Below, piece by piece: positions 7,965 to 16,537 of a stretch of 64,000 nt of DNA. The notes under the pieces are model-generated. The model did not search any database, was not told the DNA's origin, and was given only the letters and a program-made list of their open reading frames with translations. How positions within the stretch are numbered: position 1 is the first letter of the stretch; each line of letters starts with the position of its first letter. The translations under genes were made by a program, and so were the position numbers. The stretch is from Alphaproteobacteria bacterium (GTDB lineage Bacteria > Pseudomonadota > Alphaproteobacteria > TMED109), in assembly GCA_022819905.1 (NCBI GenBank), contig JAJEGJ010000095.1, positions 1-64,000 of the forward strand. Reading direction: 5' to 3'.

Positions 7965-8260
7965 GCGCGCAGGACGGGGATCGTCGCGAGCCTGAAGCCG
8001 GCGTCCTGGTCCGCAAGCTTCGGTTTCGGTGCCGGGCCCTCGGAATGCGCGAACTGGCCGTACTCATGTCCGGATTCTTCGATGCCGAAGGCGAATCGAT
8101 GGCGGTCACGGAACTGCGGCTGCTGGCCCGCCTTCTCGACACCTATGCCGACCCTGACCTGATGGATTTCCTGCTGGGCACGAAGGCCTGGCCCGGCTGG
8201 GCAGCGCCGGTGTCCTCGCGCATAGAAACGCACGTCCGGGGACGACGACCCGGATCGTGA
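7961..8260 (+). CDS. sdhE: FAD assembly factor SdhE (DUF339)
   Basis: This 99-residue small helical protein belongs to the SdhE/Sdh5 family, which helps attach FAD covalently to the succinate dehydrogenase flavoprotein. The core RKLRFRCRALGMRELAVLM, then SGFFDAEGESM and LLDTYADPDLMDFLLG, matches the family along its length. The diagnostic RGxxE motif reads LGMRE here: the Gly and Glu are kept but the leading Arg is replaced. The GTG start overlaps the DUF502 stop, and its own stop overlaps the mfd start. In many alphaproteobacteria recG stands just before this gene; here DUF502 takes that place. Confidence 0.85.
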   Translation: MSAQDGDRREPEAGVLVRKLRFRCRALGMRELAVLMSGFFDAEGESMAVTELRLLARLLDTYADPDLMDFLLGTKAWPGWAAPVSSRIETHVRGRRPGS

Positions 8261-11200
8261 CCGAAACCTTCCTGGACCGGCTGCCGCCCGGCGGCGAGCC
8301 GCTCCCGCTGCACGGCATGCCGGAGGGTTATTCGGCCCTGAAGGTGGCCGAGGCCGCGATGGCCCGCCGCACGGCAGCGCCGATTCTCTGGGTTCTCCGC
8401 GACGACCGGCACCTGGCGGCAACCGAAGCCGTGCTCACGATACTCCGGCCCGACATCGGTCTGGCAACATTTCCTGCCTGGGACTGCCTGCCGTACGATC
8501 GGGTATCGCCGAATCCCGAAGTGTCGGGTCGGCGGCTCACAGCGCTCGTGCGCCTGGCCGACACTTCTCCCGACATCGTGCTCACGACGGTCAACGCCGT
8601 CATCCAGCGCGTGCCGCCACGGGAGACGTTTGCCGGCGCACGGCTAGGGCTCGCGGTCGGATCGGTCGCACGACACGACGTCCTGATCGACCGCCTGTCG
8701 GGGTGGGGGTACCGCCGGACCGGCACGGTCATGGAGGCTGGCGAGTTTGCCGCCCGGGGATCACTCCTCGATGTGTTTCCCGCTGGCGCGGCACATCCGG
8801 CGAGAGTGGATTTCTTCGGAGACGACGTCGACAGCATCCGGGAGTTCGATCCCATGTCGCAACGGACTTCCGGGACTCTGGAGGCCCTGGAGATCCTGCC
8901 GTTCTCGGAAGTGCCGTTCGACAGCTCGGGCCGCGACCGGTTCTGCGACGGATACCGACGGACCTTCGGGGCGGTGCGCGACCAGGATCCGCTCTTCGAA
9001 GCGGTGTCCGGCGGCGTCCCCTACCCGGGAATGGAACACTGGCTGCCGCTGTTCCACGCTTCCATGGAAACGCTGCTGGACCACGTGCGGCCGGCAGCGG
9101 TGCTCGTGGAGCACGATTTCTCGGATCAAGTGGACGAGCGCTGGGAGTTGATCGGGGAGTACGCCGCCGCGCGGCAGGCGGGAACCCGGCCGTCGGCCGG
9201 CATGCCGACGTACAAGCCCCTGGACCCGGAACGGCTGTACCTCCCGCCCGAGGAACTGAAAGCGCGCATCGGAACCTGCCGCAGCGGAGTGCTGATCCCC
9301 TTCGGCGGCCCGCCCGAAACCGCGGATGTGGGCGGCAGGGCAGGCAGGAACTTTGCAGGCGAAGGGCACCGTGGGCCGGATGCCGTGTTCGAAGCGGTTG
9401 CGGCCTTCGCCCTCGACCAGCGTTCGACCGGACGGGTCGTGGCGATCAACTGCCAGAGCACGGCTTCGCGGGCCCGCCTGGTGCCGCTGCTGCGACGCCA
9501 CGGACTGCCGGGCGCCAGCACGGCCAGGACCTGGGACGACGTCATGGCCGCGGCGCCGGCCGAGGTTCCGGTGATGGTGGGGCCGTTCCGTGCCGGGTTT
9601 CATTCGGCCGAAACGGTGGTCATTGCGGAGGACGACGTGTTCGGCCCGCGGGCGCATCGGCCAGCGGCACCGAGACGGCGGGCCGACGAGGCGCTTCGCC
9701 TGGCCACGGCGCTCACATCGGGCGATTTCGTCGTCCATGTCGACCATGGAATCGGTCGCTACGAAGGCCTCGAGACCGTGGATGCCGACGGGGCGCCGCA
9801 CGATTGCCTGCGCATCGTCTACCGGGGCGGAGACCGGCTGTTTGTTCCGGTGGAGGTCATTGATCTCGTCTCGCGGTACGGGAATGCGGAGAGCGAACGG
9901 GCGCCCACGCTCGACAAGCTCGGCGGCTCCGGGTGGGCGCTTCGGCGTGACCGGGTCCGCAAGCGGGTGGCGGAGATGGCGCACGATCTCATCCGGCTGG
10001 CGGCGGAGCGCAGCGAACGCCGGGTCTCGGCCATTCGAGCGGATGACGACAGCTACGCCGCCTTTTGCGCGGCGTTTCCGCATGACGAGACCGACGATCA
10101 GCTCGAAACGATCCGCGAGATCGAAGGCGACCTAGCGAGCGAGCGGCCGATGGACCGGCTGGTGTGCGGGGATGTGGGCTTCGGCAAGACCGAGGTGGCG
10201 CTCCGCGCCGCCCGCGCGGTCGCCGGCGCCGGCCAGCAGGTTGCAGTGGTCGTGCCGACCACCCTGCTCGCGCGACAGCACTACGAAACCTTCAGTTCCC
10301 GCTTTGACGGCACCGGCATCTCGGTCGGTCAGCTGTCCCGGCTGACCCCGGGTTCGCAACGGAACGACCTCCGCCGGCGTCTGGCGGACGGTTCGCTTGG
10401 CATCGTGGTGGGAACCCATGCGCTGCTCGCCGACCGGATCCGCTTTGCCAATCTCGGGCTCCTGGTGGTCGACGAGGAACAGCACTTCGGGGTGGCGCAG
10501 AAAGAGCGTCTCAAGACTCTCCGCTCCCAGGTCCACGTACTCACGCTCACCGCGACCCCGATACCGCGCACCCTCCACATGGCGCTGACAGGCGTGCGCG
10601 ACCTCAGCCTGATCTCCACGCCTCCCGTCGACCGCCTGGCGATACGGACGTACGTCACACCCTTCGACCCGGTGGTCATCGCCGAGGCGATCCGCCGCGA
10701 GCGCGGCCGTGGCGGGCAGGTGTTCTGCGTGGTACCGCGAATCCGCATGCTGGATGCGGCGGAGCGAGAACTCCAGCGGCTTGCCCCCGACGCCGTCATC
10801 GCGACCGCCCACGGACGCATGGGGACTGCCGCTCTCGAGGACGTCATGACGCGGTTCTACGACCAGCGGATCGACATCCTGGTGTCGACATCGATCATCG
10901 AATCCGGGCTCGACATCGCCGGCGCGAACACGCTGATCGTGATGCACGCTGACCGGTTCGGGCTGTCCCAGCTCTACCAGCTACGGGGCCGAATAGGCCG
11001 TCGCCACGCCCGGGGATACGCCTATTTTACGCTCGCTTCCGCGCGCGCCATGACGGAAAACGCCACGAAGCGCCTGCAGGTGCTGCAGAACCTGGACGGT
11101 CTTGGGGCGGGGTTTACGCTCGCGAGCCACGACCTCGACATCCGCGGCGCCGGAAACCTATTGGGGGCGGACCAGTCGGGGCACATCCGCGAGGTCGGGG

Positions 11201-11754
11201 CGGAGCTCTACCAGCAGCTTCTCCGGGAGGCCGTGGAGGCGCTCCGCTCGGGCGCCCCCGAGCTCGCGGACACCGACAGCTGGGCCCCCCAGGTCCGGAT
11301 TCGCGTGCCCAGCCTCATACCCGATGACTATGTCGCCGATCTCGGAGTCCGTCTCACGCTGTACCGCCGGCTGGCCGCGCTTCGGGGCGATGATGAGCTG
11401 ACCGCATTTGGCGACGAACTCGAGGATCGCTTCGGGGACCTTCCCGAGGAAACCCGCAACCTGCTCCGTGTCATGGCCATCCGGCTGCGCTGCCGACGGT
11501 CAGGAATCGAGCGGCTGACGGCGGGGGGTAGCGGGCTCACTGCGACGTTTCGGCACGGGCAGGCCGCCGCTCCCGAGGCGCTTCTTGACTGGATCAACCG
11601 CACACCCGGAGCTGCAGTACTGGACCCCGCGTCGATCAGGGTCAGGGCCGAGTGGATCGGGGCCAGGAAAATCCTCGGCGGGACGTTCCGGATCGCTGAC
11701 GAAATCGCCCGCCTCGCCGACGATGGCGAGGCGGGCGGAGAACGCGTCGACTAG
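8257..11754 (+). CDS. mfd: Transcription-repair coupling factor Mfd
   Basis: This full-length 1165-residue Mfd removes RNA polymerase stalled at DNA damage and recruits UvrA. In order it shows a UvrB-like N-terminal module with AWDCLPYDRVSPNPE, and the CarD-like RNA-polymerase-interaction domain at about 490-560 (VHVDHGIGRYEGLE). The RecG-like translocase follows with Walker A GDVGFGKTE (about 640), motif II VVDEEQHFG (about 735), TLTATPIPRTL, and LYQLRGRIGRR (about 910). The C-terminal TRCF domain contains RIRVPSLIPDDYV. The GTG start overlaps the sdhE stop by four bases. It is the last gene of the overlapping rightward operon and ends 8 bases from a convergent gene. Confidence 0.97.
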   Translation: MTETFLDRLPPGGEPLPLHGMPEGYSALKVAEAAMARRTAAPILWVLRDDRHLAATEAVLTILRPDIGLATFPAWDCLPYDRVSPNPEVSGRRLTALVRLADTSPDIVLTTVNAVIQRVPPRETFAGARLGLAVGSVARHDVLIDRLSGWGYRRTGTVMEAGEFAARGSLLDVFPAGAAHPARVDFFGDDVDSIREFDPMSQRTSGTLEALEILPFSEVPFDSSGRDRFCDGYRRTFGAVRDQDPLFEAVSGGVPYPGMEHWLPLFHASMETLLDHVRPAAVLVEHDFSDQVDERWELIGEYAAARQAGTRPSAGMPTYKPLDPERLYLPPEELKARIGTCRSGVLIPFGGPPETADVGGRAGRNFAGEGHRGPDAVFEAVAAFALDQRSTGRVVAINCQSTASRARLVPLLRRHGLPGASTARTWDDVMAAAPAEVPVMVGPFRAGFHSAETVVIAEDDVFGPRAHRPAAPRRRADEALRLATALTSGDFVVHVDHGIGRYEGLETVDADGAPHDCLRIVYRGGDRLFVPVEVIDLVSRYGNAESERAPTLDKLGGSGWALRRDRVRKRVAEMAHDLIRLAAERSERRVSAIRADDDSYAAFCAAFPHDETDDQLETIREIEGDLASERPMDRLVCGDVGFGKTEVALRAARAVAGAGQQVAVVVPTTLLARQHYETFSSRFDGTGISVGQLSRLTPGSQRNDLRRRLADGSLGIVVGTHALLADRIRFANLGLLVVDEEQHFGVAQKERLKTLRSQVHVLTLTATPIPRTLHMALTGVRDLSLISTPPVDRLAIRTYVTPFDPVVIAEAIRRERGRGGQVFCVVPRIRMLDAAERELQRLAPDAVIATAHGRMGTAALEDVMTRFYDQRIDILVSTSIIESGLDIAGANTLIVMHADRFGLSQLYQLRGRIGRRHARGYAYFTLASARAMTENATKRLQVLQNLDGLGAGFTLASHDLDIRGAGNLLGADQSGHIREVGAELYQQLLREAVEALRSGAPELADTDSWAPQVRIRVPSLIPDDYVADLGVRLTLYRRLAALRGDDELTAFGDELEDRFGDLPEETRNLLRVMAIRLRCRRSGIERLTAGGSGLTATFRHGQAAAPEALLDWINRTPGAAVLDPASIRVRAEWIGARKILGGTFRIADEIARLADDGEAGGERVD
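11706..11737 (+). terminator. Strong GC hairpin in the 3' end of mfd
   Basis: The last codons of mfd hold a perfect 13-base stem, CGCCCGCCTCGCC pairing with GGCGAGGCGGGCG around a GACGAT loop. It encodes part of the C-terminal tail and lies 17 bases before the mfd stop. The next gene converges from the other strand, so the hairpin may end transcription or protect the 3' end for both. No T-run follows. Confidence 0.45.
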
Positions 11755-11762
11755 CGACTGCG

Positions 11763-12923
11763 TCAGGTGATGTGGGCGCCGATCGTTTCGACGTAGACCG
11801 CGTACAGCGACTGGCTGCCGGTCATGAAGAGGCGATTGCGCTTGGTGCCGCCGAAGCACACGTTGGAGCAGATCTCCGGAAGACGGATCTGACCAATCCG
11901 GTCGCCGTTCGGGGCAAAAATGTGGACCCCGTCGTAGCCGTCGCCGACCCAACCGGCGCTGGCCCAGACGTTCCCGTCTTCGTCGCAGCGGATGCCGTCA
12001 GCGAAGCCGGTCTTGCCGTCGAGTTCCATGCTGGCGAACGTGCGCGGATTCTTCAGGCTGGCGCCGTCGATGTCGTAGGCCATAATATTCGGCGTGGCTT
12101 CCGAATAGTGGCTCGCCCCGGTGTCGGCAACGTAGAGCTTGGTGTAGTCGTTGCTGAAGCACAGCCCGTTCGGCTTGAAGGGCTCGTCCGCAACCTTCGC
12201 CACCGCTCCGGTCTGGGCGTCGATCCGGTAAATCGCTTCCTTCTGGATCGGCTGCGGGCTGCCGGTGTTGAGCCGGTGGCCCTCGTAGTTCATCAGCGAG
12301 CCGTAGCCTGGGTCCGTGAACCAGATCGAGCCGTCGTCAGGGTGCACGACCGCGTCGTTCGGCGCGTTGAACTCCTTGCCGTTGGCCTCGTTGGCGAGCA
12401 CGGTGATGGAACCGTCGTACTCGTATCGGACGACTCGGCGATTGCCGTGTTCGCAGGCGATCTGCCGGCCGCTGAAGTCGAAGGTGTTGCCGTTCGAGTT
12501 CCCGGACGGGTAGCGGAACTGGCGGGAGACGTGGCCGTCCTCTTCGATCCACCGGAGCTGTTCGTTGCTGGGAATGTCACTCCAGAGGAGGTAGCGACCG
12601 ACGCCGTTCCAAGCCGGACCCTCGGCCCAGAACGTGCCGCGGTGGAGCCTCAGGATCGGGGTGTTGCCCAGCTTGTAGCGGAACCGACCGTCGAGCGGCA
12701 CCACGTCGGGTTCCGGGTACCGGACCGGCTCGGCATCCGGGCCGAAGTTGCGGGCAAAGGCCTCCGGTGCCATCGCGGTGACGGCGGCGACCCCGGCGGC
12801 GGCGGACAACACGCTGCGGCGGGTGGTTTCGGTGGCGCGGGATTTGCGTTCTGTCGATGCATCATCGTCCGGCTGCTTCGACGCCGCGAGATCGATGAAC
12901 CTATGAAGCTGTGGACTTGGCAT
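11763..12923 (-). CDS. Tat-exported SMP-30/gluconolactonase-like protein
   Basis: This 386-residue beta-propeller belongs to the SMP-30/gluconolactonase/LRE family. The N-terminal 60 residues carry a twin-arginine signal (TTRRSVLSAAAGVAAVTAM, then AFA), so a folded, probably metal-bound protein is exported. The propeller shows TFWAEGPAWNGVGRYLLWSD, EFNAPNDAVVHPDDGSIWFT, FKPNGLCFSNDYTKLYVAD and DGIRCDEDGNVWA, matching the Glu, Asn and Asp ligand positions of the family. The ATG at 12923 has a GGAGGA ribosome binding site; the TTG 15 bases upstream lies within it. It is convergent with mfd. Lactone hydrolysis is the usual family activity, but the substrate here is unknown. Confidence 0.9.
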   Translation of the reverse strand: MPSPQLHRFIDLAASKQPDDDASTERKSRATETTRRSVLSAAAGVAAVTAMAPEAFARNFGPDAEPVRYPEPDVVPLDGRFRYKLGNTPILRLHRGTFWAEGPAWNGVGRYLLWSDIPSNEQLRWIEEDGHVSRQFRYPSGNSNGNTFDFSGRQIACEHGNRRVVRYEYDGSITVLANEANGKEFNAPNDAVVHPDDGSIWFTDPGYGSLMNYEGHRLNTGSPQPIQKEAIYRIDAQTGAVAKVADEPFKPNGLCFSNDYTKLYVADTGASHYSEATPNIMAYDIDGASLKNPRTFASMELDGKTGFADGIRCDEDGNVWASAGWVGDGYDGVHIFAPNGDRIGQIRLPEICSNVCFGGTKRNRLFMTGSQSLYAVYVETIGAHIT

Positions 12924-13140
12924 GTGTGTTTCCTCCAATGCCCTGTGGCGCGGTCTCGGGACCGCACTTCGGCGTTACCTTCCTCCGGGCGATTCGGGCG
13001 TGGTGCTCGCGCCGCCGCAAAGGAAGTTCCTCTCCCTGCACCGATGATACAACCCGCGCCCGGTCAATAGGAAATCCGAATGGATGGGGCGCAGTTGCAG
13101 GTCCAGGAACGCGGCCTCCGTGGCAGCTCAACTGGATGGA

Positions 13141-13791
13141 TCAGGCGCGGTGTTCCGAGCGCGCGAGGATGACCGCAAAGACATTTCGAAACACCTGGGG
13201 CTCTTGCGCGCCCGCGACCGCCAGCTTCCCGTTGATGACGAAGTGAGGGACGCCGCTCACCCCGGCCCCCCGTGCCCGGGTGTCACTCTCGATCACTTGC
13301 GCCCGGTCGGTATCGCCCAGTAGGTAGCGTTCGGTCTCGGCGCGCCCCAGCCCGGCCGCCTCGCCGATGTCGGTCAAAACGTCGACCGCGCCAATGTCCC
13401 GTCCTTCGAGGAAGTAGGCGGCGAACAGCGCCTCCACGACCTCGTTCTGCAGGTCGGCGCGCTGCGCATGGACGAGCAGCCGGTGCGAGTCCAGGGTATT
13501 GGGAGTCCGCGTGATGCGATCAAAATCGATCTCGAGGCCGGAAGTTCGGGCGACGTCTGCAATGTTCCGGTAAATGCTTCGCCCCCGTTCGGGACCTCCG
13601 AACTTGAGCGCGACGTAGCGCTTGCGGCTCATCCCGCCCGCCGGCATGTCGGGATTGAGCTGAAACGGATGCCAGCGCAATTCTGCGGTCACCGCCGCAT
13701 CCACCGACGCCAGCGCCGCCTCGAGGCGTCGCTTGCCGATGTAGCACCACGGACAAATGGTGTCTGACAGGATGTCAACGGTGATGTGCAT
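13141..13791 (-). CDS. DsbA family oxidoreductase (FrnE-like)
   Basis: This 216-residue thioredoxin-fold protein of the DsbA/FrnE type has the active-site CPWC in SDTICPWCYIGKRRLE. It keeps the helical insert and the cis-Pro loop GAGVSGVPHFVINGKLAVAGAQ near the C-terminus. No signal peptide is seen, which fits the cytoplasmic FrnE and 2-hydroxychromene-2-carboxylate isomerase branch and not secreted DsbA. The start ATG at 13791 follows family length; the frame remains open upstream without family character. It is divergent from the molybdopterin hydroxylase gene. It probably acts as a thiol-disulfide oxidoreductase or glutathione-dependent isomerase; the sequence does not decide. Confidence 0.88.
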   Translation of the reverse strand: MHITVDILSDTICPWCYIGKRRLEAALASVDAAVTAELRWHPFQLNPDMPAGGMSRKRYVALKFGGPERGRSIYRNIADVARTSGLEIDFDRITRTPNTLDSHRLLVHAQRADLQNEVVEALFAAYFLEGRDIGAVDVLTDIGEAAGLGRAETERYLLGDTDRAQVIESDTRARGAGVSGVPHFVINGKLAVAGAQEPQVFRNVFAVILARSEHRA

Positions 13792-14116
13792 GGGTTTCTC
13801 GACGGCGGAGCATAGTAGCTTGCCGGCAGAATGATGGGAAAGGCGCGGAGGTCGGCGACGACGTCCGGGACAACCGCAGATGCTGTTGGCTGGCCGTGAT
13901 CGGCGGACCGGCAGCGACGGTCCGCGCAGGGTGGCCGGCGCAGGCCGGATCGTTGTGTGGAAGCCGGGCGGAACGTCCGGAGTTGGGCGCCGATCAATCG
14001 GCAACCCGCGATTGCGCCCCGCCCCATAGTGTGTGCTAGATGATTGTCGACGGGCCCATTTGCGGGTCCTCGGCAATCGACCGACGATGGCGCTCGCGCC
14101 AGGAGGCAGAACGGGC
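13792..14116. other. Divergent intergenic region
   Basis: About 325 bases separate the DsbA-family gene from the molybdopterin hydroxylase gene and must hold both promoters. I could not pick out a convincing -35/-10 pair or dyad. A possible alternative start for the right-hand gene (ATG at 14087) lies in it without a ribosome binding site. Confidence 0.4.
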
Positions 14117-16378
14117 ATGGGACGGCTGGAAGATTTTCGGTTCCTGACGGGTCAGGGTCGTTTTGTCGATGATTTACCCCGGTCATCGGTGGCCGAAGCC
14201 GTGGTGCTGCGTTCGCCCCATGCCCATGCCGTGATCCGCTCGATTGATACACAGGCCGCCCGGACCAAGCCGGGGGTGCTGGCTGTCCTGGTGGAGAGCG
14301 ATCTCGATCTGAGGCCGATTCCCTGTATCACGCCGCTTGACGCCGTTGAGCCGCTGCAGGTTCCGGAACGCCCGGCGCTGGCCCGCGGCCGGGTGCGCTA
14401 TGTCGGGGAACCCGTGGCGTTCGTCGTGGCGGAAACATTTTCCGAGGCGCTCGACGCAGCCGAAGCGGTGGAGATCGACTACGAGCCGCTCCCGATTGTC
14501 ACGGACGGGGCCGCGGCCCTTGCGGCGGGATCTCCCCAGCTGTGGGACCGGGTACCCGGGAACCTCGCGTTTCGGTTCGAGAGAGGCGATCGTGCGGCAG
14601 TGGAGGCCGCGATCGCTCAGGCAGCCCACGTCACGACGCTTGATCTGATGAATCAGCGGGTGATGGCGTCGCCGCTGGAGACCCGCGCGGGGGTCGCGGA
14701 ATACGATGCGGAGACGGGCCGGTCGCTACTGACCGTAACCGCCCAGGGCCTCCATCCGATTCGCAGCCAGCTTGCTGATGTGTTCGGCGAGCCGGTCGAC
14801 AATTTTCACTTGGTCGCCGCCGATGTCGGCGGCGGCTTCGGCAGCAAGAATTACCTGTACCCGGAGTGGGTGCTGCTCGTCTGGGCGGCCCGTCGCCTGC
14901 GGCGGTCAGTTCACTGGTCGGCGCAACGATCGGAGGAGACTGCCGCCGGGGCGCATGGACGGGATTTCCGGGCCACGGCGCGGCTGGCGCTGGACGGCAG
15001 CGGCAACTTCTGCGCCCTTGACGTGCGTGCCGTGGCAAATCTTGGCGCCGCTCTCTCCACGTCCGGGCCCCACAGTTCGACGCTCGCGCCGGCGACCGTT
15101 CTGGGCGGCGTCTATGCGATTCCCGCCATCTACCTGGAAACGCGCGGTGCCTTCACCAATTGCGCCCCGATCGATGCCTACCGTGGCGCCGGCAAGCCGG
15201 AGGCGAATTACCTTGTCGAGCGTCTGGTCGACAAGGCCGCCCGTGAGCTCGGCACCGACCCGGCCGACTTGCGTCGACAGAACGTGATTCGGGACTATCC
15301 CTACCGGAAGGCCCTCGGGGAGACTGTCGACACCGGTGACTTCGCTGCGAACATCGACGAGGCGGTCCGTCTGGCCGACCGGGAAGGATTTGCCCGACGC
15401 CGAGCTGACTCCGAACAGGCCGGCAAGCTCCGGGGTCTCGGGATCGCCTGTTTTCTGGAAACCTCGCGGGGACCGGACCGAGAGGGAGCGGAAGTGCGGA
15501 TCGGGGCGGACGGCATCATCGAGCTTCGCATGGGCACCGATTCAACCGGCCAAGGGCACGAGACCGTTCTGCCGAGGCTCGCAGCCGAGCGGTTTGGCGT
15601 GCCGGTGGAGGTGGTTCGCTACCGCCAGGCGGATACGCGGCTCACGCGCGTGGGAGAGGGACACGGCGGCGCCCGGACCCTGCACATGGGCGGTGCGGCG
15701 CTCTGCCGCGCCATCGACGCCGTGCTCGATCAGGGCCGGAAGGAAGCGGCCCGCCTCATGCAGGTGGACATCCATGATCTTGATTACGCGGAGGGTGCGT
15801 TTGCAGTGCGCGGCACGGAGCAGGGGATCACCCTCTTCGCGATTGCCGCGGACGCCGACATCGACGCCTTTGCACTGGTTGAGGACGCCGAGATCACGTT
15901 CCCGTCCGGGTGCCACGTGGCCGAGGTGGAAATCGACCGCGAGACCGGCGAGGTGACACTCGCACGCTATGCGGGCATCGACGACTACGGCCGCCGTCTG
16001 GATACCCAGCTGACCTTGGGACAAGTGATGGGCGGGCTTGCACAAGGTGCGGGCCAGGCGCTGCAGGAGGCCATCGTTTACGACCCGGGGACCGGCCAGA
16101 TCCTGAGCGGCAGCCTCATGGATTACACGCTGCCGCGGGCAGCCGACCTCCCGGAAATCAAGATCGGGTTCCGGGAGACGCCGACCGGGCGCAATCCCCT
16201 CGGGGTCAAGGGTGCGGGGCAGGCCGGAGCGATCGCAGCCCCGGCGACCATCATGAATGCTGTAGTCGACGCCTTGAGCCCCTTCGGCATCGACGACGTG
16301 CCGATGCCGGCGACGGGCGCGAAGGTCTGGGAAGCGATGAAGCGAGCGAAGGCCGCCGCCGGATCCGGCCGTCGCTAG
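14117..16378 (+). CDS. Xanthine dehydrogenase/CoxL-family molybdopterin-binding subunit
   Basis: This protein of about 753 residues is the molybdenum-cofactor subunit of a xanthine oxidase-family hydroxylase. It shows LEDFRFLTGQGRFVDD at the N-terminus, VRYVGEPVAFVVAET, the cofactor loop VGGGFGSKNY, AYRGAGKPEANYL, STGQGHETV and GEGHGGARTLHMGG. The C-terminal active-site loop reads KGAGQAGAIAAP at about residue 700, whereas the family usually has a catalytic Glu where this has Gln. The iron-sulfur and FAD subunits that normally accompany it are not adjacent, so electrons must go to partners elsewhere or the protein works alone. The ATG at 14117 follows AGGAGGCAG; an in-frame ATG at 14087 is an alternative. 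Confidence 0.88.
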   Translation: MGRLEDFRFLTGQGRFVDDLPRSSVAEAVVLRSPHAHAVIRSIDTQAARTKPGVLAVLVESDLDLRPIPCITPLDAVEPLQVPERPALARGRVRYVGEPVAFVVAETFSEALDAAEAVEIDYEPLPIVTDGAAALAAGSPQLWDRVPGNLAFRFERGDRAAVEAAIAQAAHVTTLDLMNQRVMASPLETRAGVAEYDAETGRSLLTVTAQGLHPIRSQLADVFGEPVDNFHLVAADVGGGFGSKNYLYPEWVLLVWAARRLRRSVHWSAQRSEETAAGAHGRDFRATARLALDGSGNFCALDVRAVANLGAALSTSGPHSSTLAPATVLGGVYAIPAIYLETRGAFTNCAPIDAYRGAGKPEANYLVERLVDKAARELGTDPADLRRQNVIRDYPYRKALGETVDTGDFAANIDEAVRLADREGFARRRADSEQAGKLRGLGIACFLETSRGPDREGAEVRIGADGIIELRMGTDSTGQGHETVLPRLAAERFGVPVEVVRYRQADTRLTRVGEGHGGARTLHMGGAALCRAIDAVLDQGRKEAARLMQVDIHDLDYAEGAFAVRGTEQGITLFAIAADADIDAFALVEDAEITFPSGCHVAEVEIDRETGEVTLARYAGIDDYGRRLDTQLTLGQVMGGLAQGAGQALQEAIVYDPGTGQILSGSLMDYTLPRAADLPEIKIGFRETPTGRNPLGVKGAGQAGAIAAPATIMNAVVDALSPFGIDDVPMPATGAKVWEAMKRAKAAAGSGRR

Positions 16379-16537
16379 TCCTCGCACATCGCTGCCGAGG
16401 AACCTCGCCGCCTCCATGGCACACCGCAAGGTGCCAGTGTTGTTGGGGCGATCGGGGGATCTGCCTTCCGCGAACTTCCGTCCCCGCGCCCCCGGATGGA
16501 CCATGTGCCGATACCGCTAGACCACGGAGTAGGACTC

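Noticed and set aside
8761-10083. 440-codon minus-strand ORF inside mfd
   Set aside because: Antisense shadow of a well-supported gene in high-GC DNA.
11772-13070. 432-codon plus-strand ORF
   Set aside because: Antisense to the SMP-30 gene, which has a Tat signal, ribosome binding site and family motifs.
16495-16536. Minus-strand tRNA-like stretch (TCCGTGGTCTAGCGGTA)
   Set aside because: The D-arm-like part is not followed by an anticodon stem or T-arm, so no tRNA can be folded.
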